From positions 1-31,144 of the forward strand of contig CAZWZL010000033.1 of the NCBI GenBank assembly GCA_964638515.1: 31,144 nt of DNA, given 5' to 3'. A program made the translations under genes and the position numbers. The notes below the pieces were generated by a model. That model ran no database searches, was not told where the DNA came from, and worked only from the letters and a program-made list of their open reading frames with translations. The stretch is from CAYPGJ01 sp964638515 (GTDB taxonomy: Bacteria > Planctomycetota > Phycisphaerae > Phycisphaerales > UBA1924). Positions 15,485 to 23,316 of this stretch are shown one piece after another. Every line of letters begins with the position of its first letter. Position 1 is the first letter of the stretch.

Positions 15485-16741
15485 TCAGGTGGTGGGCGGG
15501 CGGTGGCCTCGATCCTTGAGGACGTATCGTCGCCCGGCCCATGCCGTGGCTCGTCCGGATCGAAGATCGCGGGAGGCCTGTGCGAGGATGGAGGCGACGA
15601 AGAGCGCGGCGATGGGTTGCAGGAGCGCGGCCCAGATGGGCGCGCGCTGCGCGCGGAGCGTGACGGCCATCGCGAGGAGATAGGCCAGGAGGGCGAGCGC
15701 GGCGATGGCTGTGGCTACGATTTCGAGCACGTCGGCGCCGAGATCGCGCGATGGCGCGCGGAGCGCGAGGAGCAGCGCCGCGAGGGCTCCGACGGGCAGC
15801 GCGAATGAGGAAAGCGTCACGCGCCAGGCCAGGGACGCGAGCCTCGGGGCGCGCCGGTTGGCGGCTTCGGTGAAGATGCGTTTCCAGCCTCGACGAAAGT
15901 CCGGGAAGGACTCGTACATGTGGCACGTCAGGAGCCCTCCGGAGAGGAGGACGCCGGGGCGACGGTCGGCGAAGCCGACGGCGCGCGCGAGCGCGATGTC
16001 TTCCAGAAGTTCGTCCTTCACGGCTTCGTGCCCGCCGACGGCGTGATAGGCCTCAGCGCGGAAGAGCAGGAACTGGCCGTTGGCGAACGGCCTCGGGTTG
16101 GGGAAACGGTTGGAGGACTGGAGGGGGTATTGGCGGAGGAGTTCGAGCGAGGCCGCGGGCTGGACGACGCGCTCGAACCAGTGGCGTGCTGAGAGCGTGC
16201 TGAGGATGGAGAGGAGGTCGAGGGATCGTTGCAGGAGGAGCGCGACGGCGGCGCGAAGGCATGATGGATCGAGCCTGGTGTCGGCGTCGGCGAAGAGCAG
16301 CAGGTCGGCCGAGGCCACGCGGGGTGATCGCTGCACGGCCTGCCAGATGGCGTTGGTTTTGCCGGCCCAATCGTCGGGGCAGTCGTTGATCTCGAGGATG
16401 GTGATTCGTGATTCCGCGCGTGCCGCGTTGATGGCTTCGCGGGCGAGGCTTGCGGTGTCATCGGTGCAGCGGTCGAGCGCCAAGACGGAGTGGAGATTCG
16501 TGTAGTCCTGTGCGGCGAGTGACCGGATGAGCTCGCCGATGTGCTCGGCCTCGTTGTGCGCGGGGATGACCGCGCAGACGTGCGGTGGATCGTCGGGCAG
16601 GGACAGGCGGGCGCCGTCTCGGAGTGTGGGGAGTTTTCGCAGGGCGTGCGCGATGCGGCAGAGCGCGGTGGTCCAATACGCCAGGCAGACGCCGGCGACG
16701 ACCATGAGAATGAACAGCGGTATGGCCAGGGAGGGGTGCAT
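15485..16741 (-). CDS. GT2-family glycosyltransferase, hopanoid-associated (HpnB-like)
   Basis: This 418-residue inner-membrane glycosyltransferase has an N-terminal helix (residues 5-25). A GT-A domain follows, with VIPAHNEAEHIGELIRSL (58-75), the DAD metal-binding motif (152-154, LLFADADTRLD), an ELLED acid motif (244-248) and DFRRGWKR (281-288) in the place of the QxxRW motif. Three hydrophobic helices lie near the C-terminus (about 310-327, 340-362, 370-390). The layout and the position directly upstream of shc match the HpnB-type hopene-associated family, whose exact reaction is not settled. Carotenoid-type GT2 enzymes (CrtQ-like) look similar and cannot be excluded. The start at 16741 avoids an overlap with the divergent nnrE gene; the frame is open to 16828. 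No Shine-Dalgarno sequence is seen. Confidence 0.82.
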   Translation of the reverse strand: MHPSLAIPLFILMVVAGVCLAYWTTALCRIAHALRKLPTLRDGARLSLPDDPPHVCAVIPAHNEAEHIGELIRSLAAQDYTNLHSVLALDRCTDDTASLAREAINAARAESRITILEINDCPDDWAGKTNAIWQAVQRSPRVASADLLLFADADTRLDPSCLRAAVALLLQRSLDLLSILSTLSARHWFERVVQPAASLELLRQYPLQSSNRFPNPRPFANGQFLLFRAEAYHAVGGHEAVKDELLEDIALARAVGFADRRPGVLLSGGLLTCHMYESFPDFRRGWKRIFTEAANRRAPRLASLAWRVTLSSFALPVGALAALLLALRAPSRDLGADVLEIVATAIAALALLAYLLAMAVTLRAQRAPIWAALLQPIAALFVASILAQASRDLRSGRATAWAGRRYVLKDRGHRPPTT

Positions 16742-16794
16742 GGGGAGGTGGGTCGGCAGTGTAGGGAAGCGCGGGCGCGGGGTAGACTCGGGGC

Positions 16795-17553
16795 ATGAGC
16801 GGAACGGGCGATGTGCTGGTGTTTTCACGGGACGCGATCCGGTTATTGGATCGCGCGGCCGTGGAGGAGTTCGGATTGCCGGGTGTGGTGTTGATGGAGA
16901 ACGCGGCGGCCGCGGTGGAAGCGGAGGTAGTGGCCGCGGCGGACGCGGACGGCGCGCTGGTGGTGATCGTGTGTGGCGGCGGCAACAACGGGGGTGATGG
17001 ATTTGCGTGCGCGCGACGGCTGGTGAACGCGGCGCATCGTGGGATGCGCGTGGTGATCGTGCGTTGCGGGGGCGTCGGCGCGGCGCGCGGTGATGCGGGC
17101 ACGCACGCGCGGGTCGCGGAGCGGATGGGGATCACGATGGTGGACGCGCATGATTCCGGCGCACGGCTTGTGCTCGAGCGCCTTGTGCAGGAGCAGGGCG
17201 CGCCGGACATCGTGGTGGATGCGTTGTTCGGCACGGGGCTGGACCGGCCCATCGAGGGTGAAGCGGGAGCGGTGGTGGCGTGGATGAATGCGCAGGGCGA
17301 GCGTGGCGCGGTGGTGATCTCGGTGGACATTCCTTCCGGGTTGGATTGCGACACGGGGATGCCGTTGCTGGCGGAGGGCGTGCGGGATGACGTCGCGGCG
17401 GTGGTGCGCGCTGACACGACGGTGACATTCGTGGGTCTCAAGCAGGGCTTTGAGGACGAGCGTTCGTGGGATTACGTAGGCGAGGTGGTGGTGGGGGACA
17501 TCGGGGCGCCGAGGGCGCTGGCGGAGCGGTTCGGGCGTCGCGCGCGGGGCTGA
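16795..17553 (+). CDS. nnrE: NAD(P)H-hydrate epimerase
   Basis: This enzyme epimerises the R and S forms of damaged NAD(P)H hydrate so that the companion dehydratase can repair them. The 252-residue protein is a single YjeF-N domain. It has GGGNNGGDGF (residues 61-70) for nucleotide binding, VVDALFGTGL (140-149) with the likely catalytic Asp142, and VDIPSGLDCDTG (177-188). The ADP-dependent dehydratase (NnrD) domain found fused in many bacteria is absent, so a separate dehydratase gene would be expected elsewhere. TAGACT at 16783-16788 lies six bases before the ATG and could be a -10 element of a leaderless transcript. The gene is divergent from the glycosyltransferase and convergent with pdxH, with a 6-base gap. 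Confidence 0.93.
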   Translation: MSGTGDVLVFSRDAIRLLDRAAVEEFGLPGVVLMENAAAAVEAEVVAAADADGALVVIVCGGGNNGGDGFACARRLVNAAHRGMRVVIVRCGGVGAARGDAGTHARVAERMGITMVDAHDSGARLVLERLVQEQGAPDIVVDALFGTGLDRPIEGEAGAVVAWMNAQGERGAVVISVDIPSGLDCDTGMPLLAEGVRDDVAAVVRADTTVTFVGLKQGFEDERSWDYVGEVVVGDIGAPRALAERFGRRARG

Positions 17554-17559
17554 GTGGCG

Positions 17560-18249
17560 TCAGGGTTGAAGGCGCGTGGCGGTCCATTCGCCGGGGATGA
17601 AGTCGGGGGGGGCCGGGGCCAGATGTCGCGTCCAGAGGCCTCGATCGTGGATGCGTCCGGATTGCCCGATCCAGAGTTCGATGGAATCGATCCAGAGGGC
17701 GTATCCGCCCCAGTGGGGAGGGCGCGGGATGCGAACGTCCTCGGAGCCGTCGGCCGCGGCTGAGAACTTCGCGGCGACCTCGAGCACCCGATCAAGCAGG
17801 GCTTCGCGGGAGTGGATGGGGCGCGATTGATCCGAGGCCCATGCGCCGATGCGTGAAAGGACCCACCGGGTGGCGAAGTAGTCGTCGGAATCGTGGTCGG
17901 GGAGGAGCGTGACGGGCCCTTCGACGCGGGCCTGGAGGCTGAGGGCGTCCCAGAAGAAGCAGGCGGCGGCTCGCGGGTTGGCGGCCAGTTCGAGGCCCTT
18001 GCGCGATTCGAAGTTGGTGAAGAACATGAGTCGCCCGTCGTCCGTGACCTCTTTGGCGAGAACGATGCGGACGGATGGGCGCGCATCGCGGTCCGCGGTG
18101 GCGAGCGCGATGGCGTTTGGGTTGGTGACGATTTTCTTTTCGGTGGCCTCGGCGATCCATTCGCGGAGGATGGCGACCGGATCGAGGGGGAGCGGGTCCG
18201 GGAGGGATCGATCGGATTCGAACTGGGGGCTTCTGGTGAAACGGGGCAT
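17560..18249 (-). CDS. pdxH: Pyridoxamine 5'-phosphate oxidase
   Basis: This FMN enzyme oxidises pyridoxamine or pyridoxine 5'-phosphate to pyridoxal 5'-phosphate, the final step of vitamin B6 synthesis and salvage. The 229-residue protein has the family landmarks. FMN-binding segments are VRIVLAKEV (residues 60-68) and FFTNFESRKGLEL (76-88), with QARVEG at 106-111. The substrate region is PRPPHWGGYAL (175-185), and the active-site RIHDR has Arg199 and His201. The RLQP C-terminus corresponds to the RLAP end of the E. coli enzyme. The ATG at 18249 is the first ATG; a TTG at 18312 would give an atypical extension. It is divergent from dnaB with 74 bases between, and no Shine-Dalgarno sequence is seen. 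Confidence 0.95.
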   Translation of the reverse strand: MPRFTRSPQFESDRSLPDPLPLDPVAILREWIAEATEKKIVTNPNAIALATADRDARPSVRIVLAKEVTDDGRLMFFTNFESRKGLELAANPRAAACFFWDALSLQARVEGPVTLLPDHDSDDYFATRWVLSRIGAWASDQSRPIHSREALLDRVLEVAAKFSAAADGSEDVRIPRPPHWGGYALWIDSIELWIGQSGRIHDRGLWTRHLAPAPPDFIPGEWTATRLQP

Positions 18250-18323
18250 CGTGGTGTGGAAGGGTATCGGGGTTTCCTGTCGGTGGAGGTCCCGGGGCGT
18301 TCGGGCGGTCAATACTTGGTCGG

Positions 18324-19982
18324 ATGACGACGCTGGACGCGAGACAGGGCCTGGGTGGACGCAACGGGGGGCGGGGCGCGCGTTTCGGGGTCGGCGATTC
18401 GATGCAGAAGTTGTTCGAGCGCGAGCCGCCGCACGCGGTTGAGGCGGAGATGTGCCTGCTCGGCGCGATGCTTCTGGACCCTCGGGTGATTTCGGAGGTG
18501 ATCCCGCTGATCTCGTCGGGTGATTGTTTCTACACGGAGCGGCACGCGGCGATCTTCGACGCGATCGTGGAGGTGTACGAGCGGCGGGACGCCGTGGATC
18601 TGGTGCAGATCTCGCAGTCGCTTCGGGACCGTGGGATGCTGGACGGGGCGAGCGGGGTGGGCGGGCCGGAGTATCTGGTGCGTCTGGCGGAGCAGGCGCC
18701 GGGCAGCGTGAACGCGGTGCATTACGGGCGGATCGTGTCGGAGAAGTATCGGCTTCGCCGCCTGATCGACGCGGCGAGCCAAATTCTGTACGAGGCGTAC
18801 CACGCGGGGGAGCGCGGGCCTGACGGCACGAAGGAGGTGCTGGACGTCGCGGAGCAGATGGTGTTCGACATCGCGGAGTCGACGGACTCGTCGGACGCGC
18901 AGCGATTGTCGGAGTTGCTGCACCTGGCGATGGAGCGGCTCGAGGCGAACGAGGGCCGCGCGATCACGGGCCTCACGACGGGGTTTTACGATCTCGATCA
19001 ATTGATCGCGGGATTGCAGGACGGGGAGATGTCGATCATCGCGGCGCGTCCGTCGATGGGGAAGACGACGCTGGCGTTGAATCTCGCGGAGCAGGTGGCT
19101 CTGGGGGGCGCGATCGGTTCGAGCGAGGACGAGCGCTCGGCGGTGGCGTTCTTCAGCATGGAGATGAGCAAACAGGCCGTGGCGCAGCGCTTGCTCTCGG
19201 CGCGTTCGGGCGTGGATGCGCACCTGCTGCGTACGAACAAGATCGGGGAGCAGCACTTCCAGAAGCTGGTTCGCGCGTGCGGGGAGCTTGGCGAAGCGCC
19301 GATTTTCATCGATGACACGCCGGGCATGACGGTGCTTCAGCTTCGGGCGCGGGTGCGGCGGATGGTGTCGCAGCACAAGGTGAAATGCGTGTTCGTGGAT
19401 TACCTGCAGCTGATGACGGCGCCGGGCGCGGCGCGGGAGAGCCGGCAGGTGGAGGTGTCGGCGATCTCTCGCGGGCTGAAGGCGTTGGCGCGGGAGTTGA
19501 GCATCCCGGTGGTGTGCATGTCGCAGCTGAATCGCGGGGCCGAGATGCGCGAGGGGCACCGGCCGAGGATGAGTGATCTGCGCGAGTCGGGCTCGATCGA
19601 GCAGGACGCCGACGTGGTGATGCTGCTGCACCGTGAGGACTACTACCACGTTGGGGACGAGGCCTGGGCGCGGGAGAATCCGGACAAGATCGGGCTCGCG
19701 GAGTTGATCATCGCCAAGCAGCGCAACGGGCCGACGGGGACGGTGGCGCTCACGTGGAACTCGGCGATCACGCGGTTCCAGAACCACGCCGGGAATGCCC
19801 GGTTTGAGCCGGATTCGGTGGTGGTGCGGCCGGCGAGCCGGGCGGGTGCGGCGGCGCCGTCGGGCGGCGGGGGCTTTGCGTCGAGCCAGCGGCCTCCGAC
19901 GGGGCCGGTGTCGGGCCATCGTGATGGCGGCGGGCCGGATCGCGACTCCGGGGACGACGACTACGGCGATCTGCCGATCTGA
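18324..19982 (+). CDS. dnaB: Replicative DNA helicase
   Basis: This hexameric helicase unwinds DNA at the replication fork and binds primase. In the 552-residue protein, the N-terminal helicase-loader/primase-binding domain covers about 33-135 (PHAVEAEMCLLGAMLLD). The RecA-like domain has Walker A ARPSMGKTT (241-249, Lys247), SMEMSK (278-283), Walker B CVFVDYLQLM (355-364), QLNR (401-404) and KQRNGPTG (465-472). No intein interrupts the motifs. The first 26 residues are Gly/Arg-rich and may not be translated; a Met at residue 27 (18402) is the alternative start. A tail of about 50 Gly/Pro/Ser-rich residues after 500 ends in an acidic tip, GDDDYGDLPI, similar in layout to the end of single-strand binding protein. 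The gene lies about 4.5 kb from the GC-skew switch. Confidence 0.96.
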   Translation: MTTLDARQGLGGRNGGRGARFGVGDSMQKLFEREPPHAVEAEMCLLGAMLLDPRVISEVIPLISSGDCFYTERHAAIFDAIVEVYERRDAVDLVQISQSLRDRGMLDGASGVGGPEYLVRLAEQAPGSVNAVHYGRIVSEKYRLRRLIDAASQILYEAYHAGERGPDGTKEVLDVAEQMVFDIAESTDSSDAQRLSELLHLAMERLEANEGRAITGLTTGFYDLDQLIAGLQDGEMSIIAARPSMGKTTLALNLAEQVALGGAIGSSEDERSAVAFFSMEMSKQAVAQRLLSARSGVDAHLLRTNKIGEQHFQKLVRACGELGEAPIFIDDTPGMTVLQLRARVRRMVSQHKVKCVFVDYLQLMTAPGAARESRQVEVSAISRGLKALARELSIPVVCMSQLNRGAEMREGHRPRMSDLRESGSIEQDADVVMLLHREDYYHVGDEAWARENPDKIGLAELIIAKQRNGPTGTVALTWNSAITRFQNHAGNARFEPDSVVVRPASRAGAAAPSGGGGFASSQRPPTGPVSGHRDGGGPDRDSGDDDYGDLPI

Positions 19983-19998
19983 GGCCGCGCACGGCGGC

Positions 19999-21033
19999 TC
20001 AGCGGAGTTCTTCGCGATCGCGGTGGAAGGCGCGGGCCTGGTCGGTGGCGTTGCCTGAGGGCTGCGCGTTGAAGACGGAGCCGGTGGGAAACCAGTGCGA
20101 GGCGTCGGTTTTCGATTCGTTCTCGTTCATGGTCGTCACGTGGCCGTCGAACCACGTGACCACGAGGCGGGCCTTGTGGCGGTACGTGAGATCGCGGTTG
20201 TGCGGGTAGACCGAGGGGCCCTGGCCCAGGTAGTTCTCGTCTGGAAACTCGGGGAGATTCGCGGCGGAGCCGAACTCGCGTGATGCACGGTAGATGGGCG
20301 AAGAGGAGAGGAACGAGCCGAAGTACTTGGGAGCGGGCGAGATGTCGAAGTCGAGTCGGGAGCGTGAGGCGAGATAGCGGGTCGCATCGGAGAGGAAGAC
20401 TTTCGAGGCGGGAGGACCGATGCGATCGAGGCGGGGGAAGTAGTCGTCGGGCGGCACGGCGGGGCCGCGCCAGGCAAACGTGCGGAACTTGGCGAGAGGG
20501 ATGAAGGATCTGCCGGCGAGGTGAAAGGCCGCGGGGGAGAGGTAGGAGACCTGCAGGAATCCGTCGTTGGCGAGGATCGCTTGAAAGTCGGCGGCGTCGG
20601 GGGCGTAGCCGAAGAGAGTGTCGTTGTGGCGGGTGGCGGAGGGGCAGGCGAGGTCGTTGAAGATCTGTTGCGTGCGGCGGGCGCGGTTGGTGGAGAAGGA
20701 GGCGGTGGGGCCGAGGGATGGGCTGATCCAGTCGAAGACGGAGGTGGGTGTGTGCGAGGTGGTGTCGGCGAGGAGTTCGAAGGTGTGGGGCATCTTGAGG
20801 AAGCGGGCGTTGGTGGTGTTGACGCCGGGGATGCGTTCGTCGTCGGACTGGGCGGCGATGATGGCGGCGGCATGGAGCCGGCGCTGCTGCTGGGCGCAGA
20901 GCGCGACGCGGGCGGCGGAGCGTGCGGAGCTCAGGGAGGGGAGGAGGACGCCGGCGAGCAGGGCGAGGATGGCGAGGAGCGCGAGCAGCTCGATGACGGT
21001 GAAGGCGGCGGCGACGAGGCGGCGGGGGGGCAT
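19999..21033 (-). CDS. Pseudopilin-like protein of the H-x9-DG family
   Basis: This 344-residue protein has a class III prepilin signal: MPPRRLVAAA followed by FTVIELLALLAILALLAGVL, with Glu at +5 of the mature protein and Ala at -1 where Gly is usual. The C-terminal region carries the family hallmark YRHKARLVVTWFDGH (H-x9-DGH), ahead of a short tail. The middle is a soluble domain without recognised motifs. Like the gene at 85, which it resembles in architecture, it probably sits in the envelope as a pseudopilin or surface protein. It is convergent with dnaB (16-base gap) and divergent from the PEP-CTERM-like gene at 21242. No Shine-Dalgarno sequence precedes the ATG. Confidence 0.88.
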   Translation of the reverse strand: MPPRRLVAAAFTVIELLALLAILALLAGVLLPSLSSARSAARVALCAQQQRRLHAAAIIAAQSDDERIPGVNTTNARFLKMPHTFELLADTTSHTPTSVFDWISPSLGPTASFSTNRARRTQQIFNDLACPSATRHNDTLFGYAPDAADFQAILANDGFLQVSYLSPAAFHLAGRSFIPLAKFRTFAWRGPAVPPDDYFPRLDRIGPPASKVFLSDATRYLASRSRLDFDISPAPKYFGSFLSSSPIYRASREFGSAANLPEFPDENYLGQGPSVYPHNRDLTYRHKARLVVTWFDGHVTTMNENESKTDASHWFPTGSVFNAQPSGNATDQARAFHRDREELR

Positions 21034-21241
21034 GGGGCCAAAATAGGGCCGCCATGGCGGTTATCGGGCCACAAAACTGGGTGTTCGACCCTCGTGGAGG
21101 GCGTGTGGATGGGCGCCCCTAATTCGGGCGAGAATAGGCTAGACATGGGCCATTTGGCGGTTAGATTGGTGGTGGGCTGAGAGACAGTCCACGACGCCGC
21201 CGCGATGGCGGCACTCAGATCTTTGGGAAGGAAACACGTCC

Positions 21242-22126
21242 ATGAGCAAGATGCACTTAGTTGTCGGCGCGGCCGCGCTCGCGGTGAGCGGCGCTGCGAT
21301 GGCGCAGTTCCGGATCACGCCGGGCGGCGCGAACGCCGGGAACGGTCTGTTCGAGATCACGTCGGCGATCACGACGTCGCTGACGGGCACGGGCCAGGGC
21401 GGCGCGAACTTCCGCGCGCTCGGCGCGAGCACGACGGGCAACCCGGATCACATCTTCGCCAGCGCCTGGTGGTTCCGGGTCAACGGCGTGGACACGCGCG
21501 AGTACACGTTCGGCAACGGCGCCGCGGCCGGCGGTCCGAGCATGACGGCGGTGCTCGTTGGCGACAACACGGGCAACCTCGACACGGGCGGATACAACTA
21601 CAACGTGACAGGCCCGGGCGCTGGCGGCCCCGCGTACTCGTTCACGGCCCAGATGCGGTACCAGATCTTCGCGGGCACGGGCGGCCCGGCCGTGATCCAG
21701 ACGGCGTTGATCACGAACACGGGGCAGACGTCGATGGATCTGTCGCTGTTCTCCTACAACGATTTCGACGTGAACGGCACGGCCGGCACGGACACGTACG
21801 TGCACAACGGCAGCTGGTTCAACATCGTGGACGGGCCGTCGACGGTGAACTGGGCCGGGTTCGGCTCGAACGCGTATCAGGCGACGGCGTTCGCGGTGAT
21901 TCGTGGGCTTCTCGCGAACACGGCGATCAACAACCTGGACAACACGGTTGCCGGCAGCCCCGGCGACTTCACCGGCGCGTATCAGTGGGACGTGCTGCAA
22001 CTCGGCGCGGGCCAGAGCGTCATGGTGATGGGCTCGTTCGCGCTGAACGGCGACCCGATCCCGGCGCCCGGCGCGGCCGTGGTGTTGGCGCTCGGCGGCC
22101 TGGCCGGCGCTCGTCGTCGTCGGTGA
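21242..22126 (+). CDS. Secreted protein with PEP-CTERM-like tail, tandem paralogue 1
   Basis: This 294-residue protein has a signal peptide MSKMHLVVGAAALAVSGAAMA (cut after residue 21). The mature domain is rich in Gly, Asn and Thr and predicted to be all beta. The C-terminal tail IPAPGAAVVLALGGLAGA plus RRRR has the PEP-CTERM layout: Pro motif, hydrophobic helix and Arg cluster. It is homologous to the next gene; the shared core is VDTREYTFGNGAAAGGP...VGDNTGNLDTGG. AAGGAA at 21228-21233 lies eight bases before the ATG. A strong hairpin terminator follows at 22163. The family is not one whose biochemical role I know; it is likely exported and displayed at the cell surface. The 208-base region upstream, shared with the divergent pseudopilin gene, has no promoter I can call confidently. 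Confidence 0.87.
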   Translation: MSKMHLVVGAAALAVSGAAMAQFRITPGGANAGNGLFEITSAITTSLTGTGQGGANFRALGASTTGNPDHIFASAWWFRVNGVDTREYTFGNGAAAGGPSMTAVLVGDNTGNLDTGGYNYNVTGPGAGGPAYSFTAQMRYQIFAGTGGPAVIQTALITNTGQTSMDLSLFSYNDFDVNGTAGTDTYVHNGSWFNIVDGPSTVNWAGFGSNAYQATAFAVIRGLLANTAINNLDNTVAGSPGDFTGAYQWDVLQLGAGQSVMVMGSFALNGDPIPAPGAAVVLALGGLAGARRRR

Positions 22127-22162
22127 GCCACGCGGGTTGATACCGGGGCATTGAGAGATTCG

Positions 22163-22198
22163 CGCCGCCCGGTCGAAAGGCCGGGCGGCGTTGTTTTT
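22163..22198 (+). terminator. Rho-independent terminator after PEP-CTERM paralogue 1
   Basis: CGCCGCCCGG (22163-22172), an 8-base loop and CCGGGCGGCG (22181-22190) make a perfect 10-pair stem, followed by TTGTTTTT. It lies 36 bases after the stop codon. Confidence 0.88.
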
Positions 22199-22397
22199 GC
22201 GCGGATGTTCGCATGATGTTTGCATGAGAGCGCCTCGGAGCGTGCGTAGGCGGAGAATTGTCTTGGGGGGAGGTACGGCAGTGGGTAGAGTGATGAGCGT
22301 CACAGGAGCGGTCGGCACTGCGCGAAGGGAAGAGACGGGCACGGCCTTTTTGGCATCGCGCGGGACTGTGTCGATCGCCGGAAGAGCGAGAGCGATC

Positions 22398-23309
22398 ATG
22401 CGAGCGAGGTTTGTAGCCGTTGGCGCCGTGGCTTCTTTGGTGTCAGGTTTGGTACAGGGCGCGCTTTTGCGTGATCAACCGGGCCAAACCACCGAGTTGT
22501 TCATCGAGAGCATCCCGTCGGGCTTGACCAGCTCGGCGCTCTCTCCGACGCACCTTCGGCGTGCGCCGTTTGGCTCGAGCCCGAATCACGCTTCCGAGAT
22601 GCGTTGGTTTTTCCGAGCGTCCGGGTCGCAGGGCGCCGACACGCGCGAGTACGGCTTCGGGAATGGGTCCGTCCCGGGCGGTCCGACGAGCAGCGGGTTT
22701 TTCGTGGGGGACCTGAGCGGCAATCTCGATGTCGGCGGCATGGACTTCTTCGTCACGAATCCCACGTCGGGATACTCGTTCTCATCGCAGCAACGCTGGG
22801 TCCTGCAGATCGGTCAGGTCGGGAGTTTCAGCGGCATCGTGCTGACGATGAGCAACCGGGTTCAGAATACGGGCTCGGGCGCGATGACGATCCACTCGTA
22901 TCAGTACAGCAATCTCGATCCGGGCGGGAGCACCAACCATCCGTTCTCGGGGTTTGCGACGCCGCAGACCGTCGGGGCCGAGGTTTCGTTGCGCAACATC
23001 GACATGACTTACGGCGCGGCTCCGCCGACGCGCGACGGGGTCGGGTTCTGGTATCAGGTGGCGGGAGACGGCAGCGTTCGGGATTCGCTCTTCGACAACA
23101 ATGCCACGGTGCTGAACGACAGCGTGACGGGATCGCCGGGGAATCTCGAGGTCGCGACCCAATGGCAGGTCACGCTCGGCGTGGGCGAATCGATGGAGTT
23201 TGAGACGTTCGTCTTCTTCGGGCTGATTCCCTCGCCGGGCAGCTCTCTGCTGCTGGGCGCCGGGCTGTTGGCGCTGGGAGGACGAGGCAGGCGGGGCGGG
23301 TCGGCCTGA
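22398..23309 (+). CDS. Secreted protein with PEP-CTERM-like tail, tandem paralogue 2
   Basis: This 303-residue paralogue of the preceding gene shares the core ADTREYGFGNGSVPGGP...VGDLSGNLDVGG. A second matched block has DNNATVLNDSVTGSPGNLE against NNLDNTVAGSPGDF upstream. The signal peptide is MRARFVAVGAVASLVSGLVQG (residues 1-21). The C-terminal tail is IPSPGSSLLLGAGLLALGG, then RGRRGGSA, with four small residues after the Arg cluster. Identity between the paralogues is low outside the shared blocks, so the duplication is old. The start at 22398 is chosen for the signal peptide; the frame is open upstream to 22191 and contains other ATGs. A TTGGGG-17-TAGAGT pair at 22263-22291 is a weak candidate promoter, which would fit with the terminator lying between the two genes. 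The gene is convergent with the GT41 operon (7-base gap). Confidence 0.85.
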   Translation: MRARFVAVGAVASLVSGLVQGALLRDQPGQTTELFIESIPSGLTSSALSPTHLRRAPFGSSPNHASEMRWFFRASGSQGADTREYGFGNGSVPGGPTSSGFFVGDLSGNLDVGGMDFFVTNPTSGYSFSSQQRWVLQIGQVGSFSGIVLTMSNRVQNTGSGAMTIHSYQYSNLDPGGSTNHPFSGFATPQTVGAEVSLRNIDMTYGAAPPTRDGVGFWYQVAGDGSVRDSLFDNNATVLNDSVTGSPGNLEVATQWQVTLGVGESMEFETFVFFGLIPSPGSSLLLGAGLLALGGRGRRGGSA

Positions 23310-23316
23310 ACGCCGC

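Noticed and set aside
13930..15519. A 529-codon open frame on the plus strand opposite squalene-hopene cyclase
   Set aside because: It is an antisense shadow of a well-identified gene, caused by high GC content. Its translation is Gly/Val/Glu/Arg-rich with no domain.
18309..19919. A 536-codon minus-strand frame opposite dnaB
   Set aside because: The protein would be Arg/His/Leu-rich low complexity, and dnaB on the other strand has every expected motif.
18324..19982. Intein in dnaB
   Set aside because: Walker A, Walker B and the later motifs are at normal spacing with no inserted splicing domain.
21049..21060. Perfect 12-base palindrome CCGCCATGGCGG between the divergent genes
   Set aside because: It is short and made of common GC-rich words in this genome, so it is expected by chance.
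21105..21113. TGTGGATGG as a DnaA box supporting an origin
   Set aside because: It matches only seven of nine positions, is isolated, and lies more than 7 kb from the skew switch.
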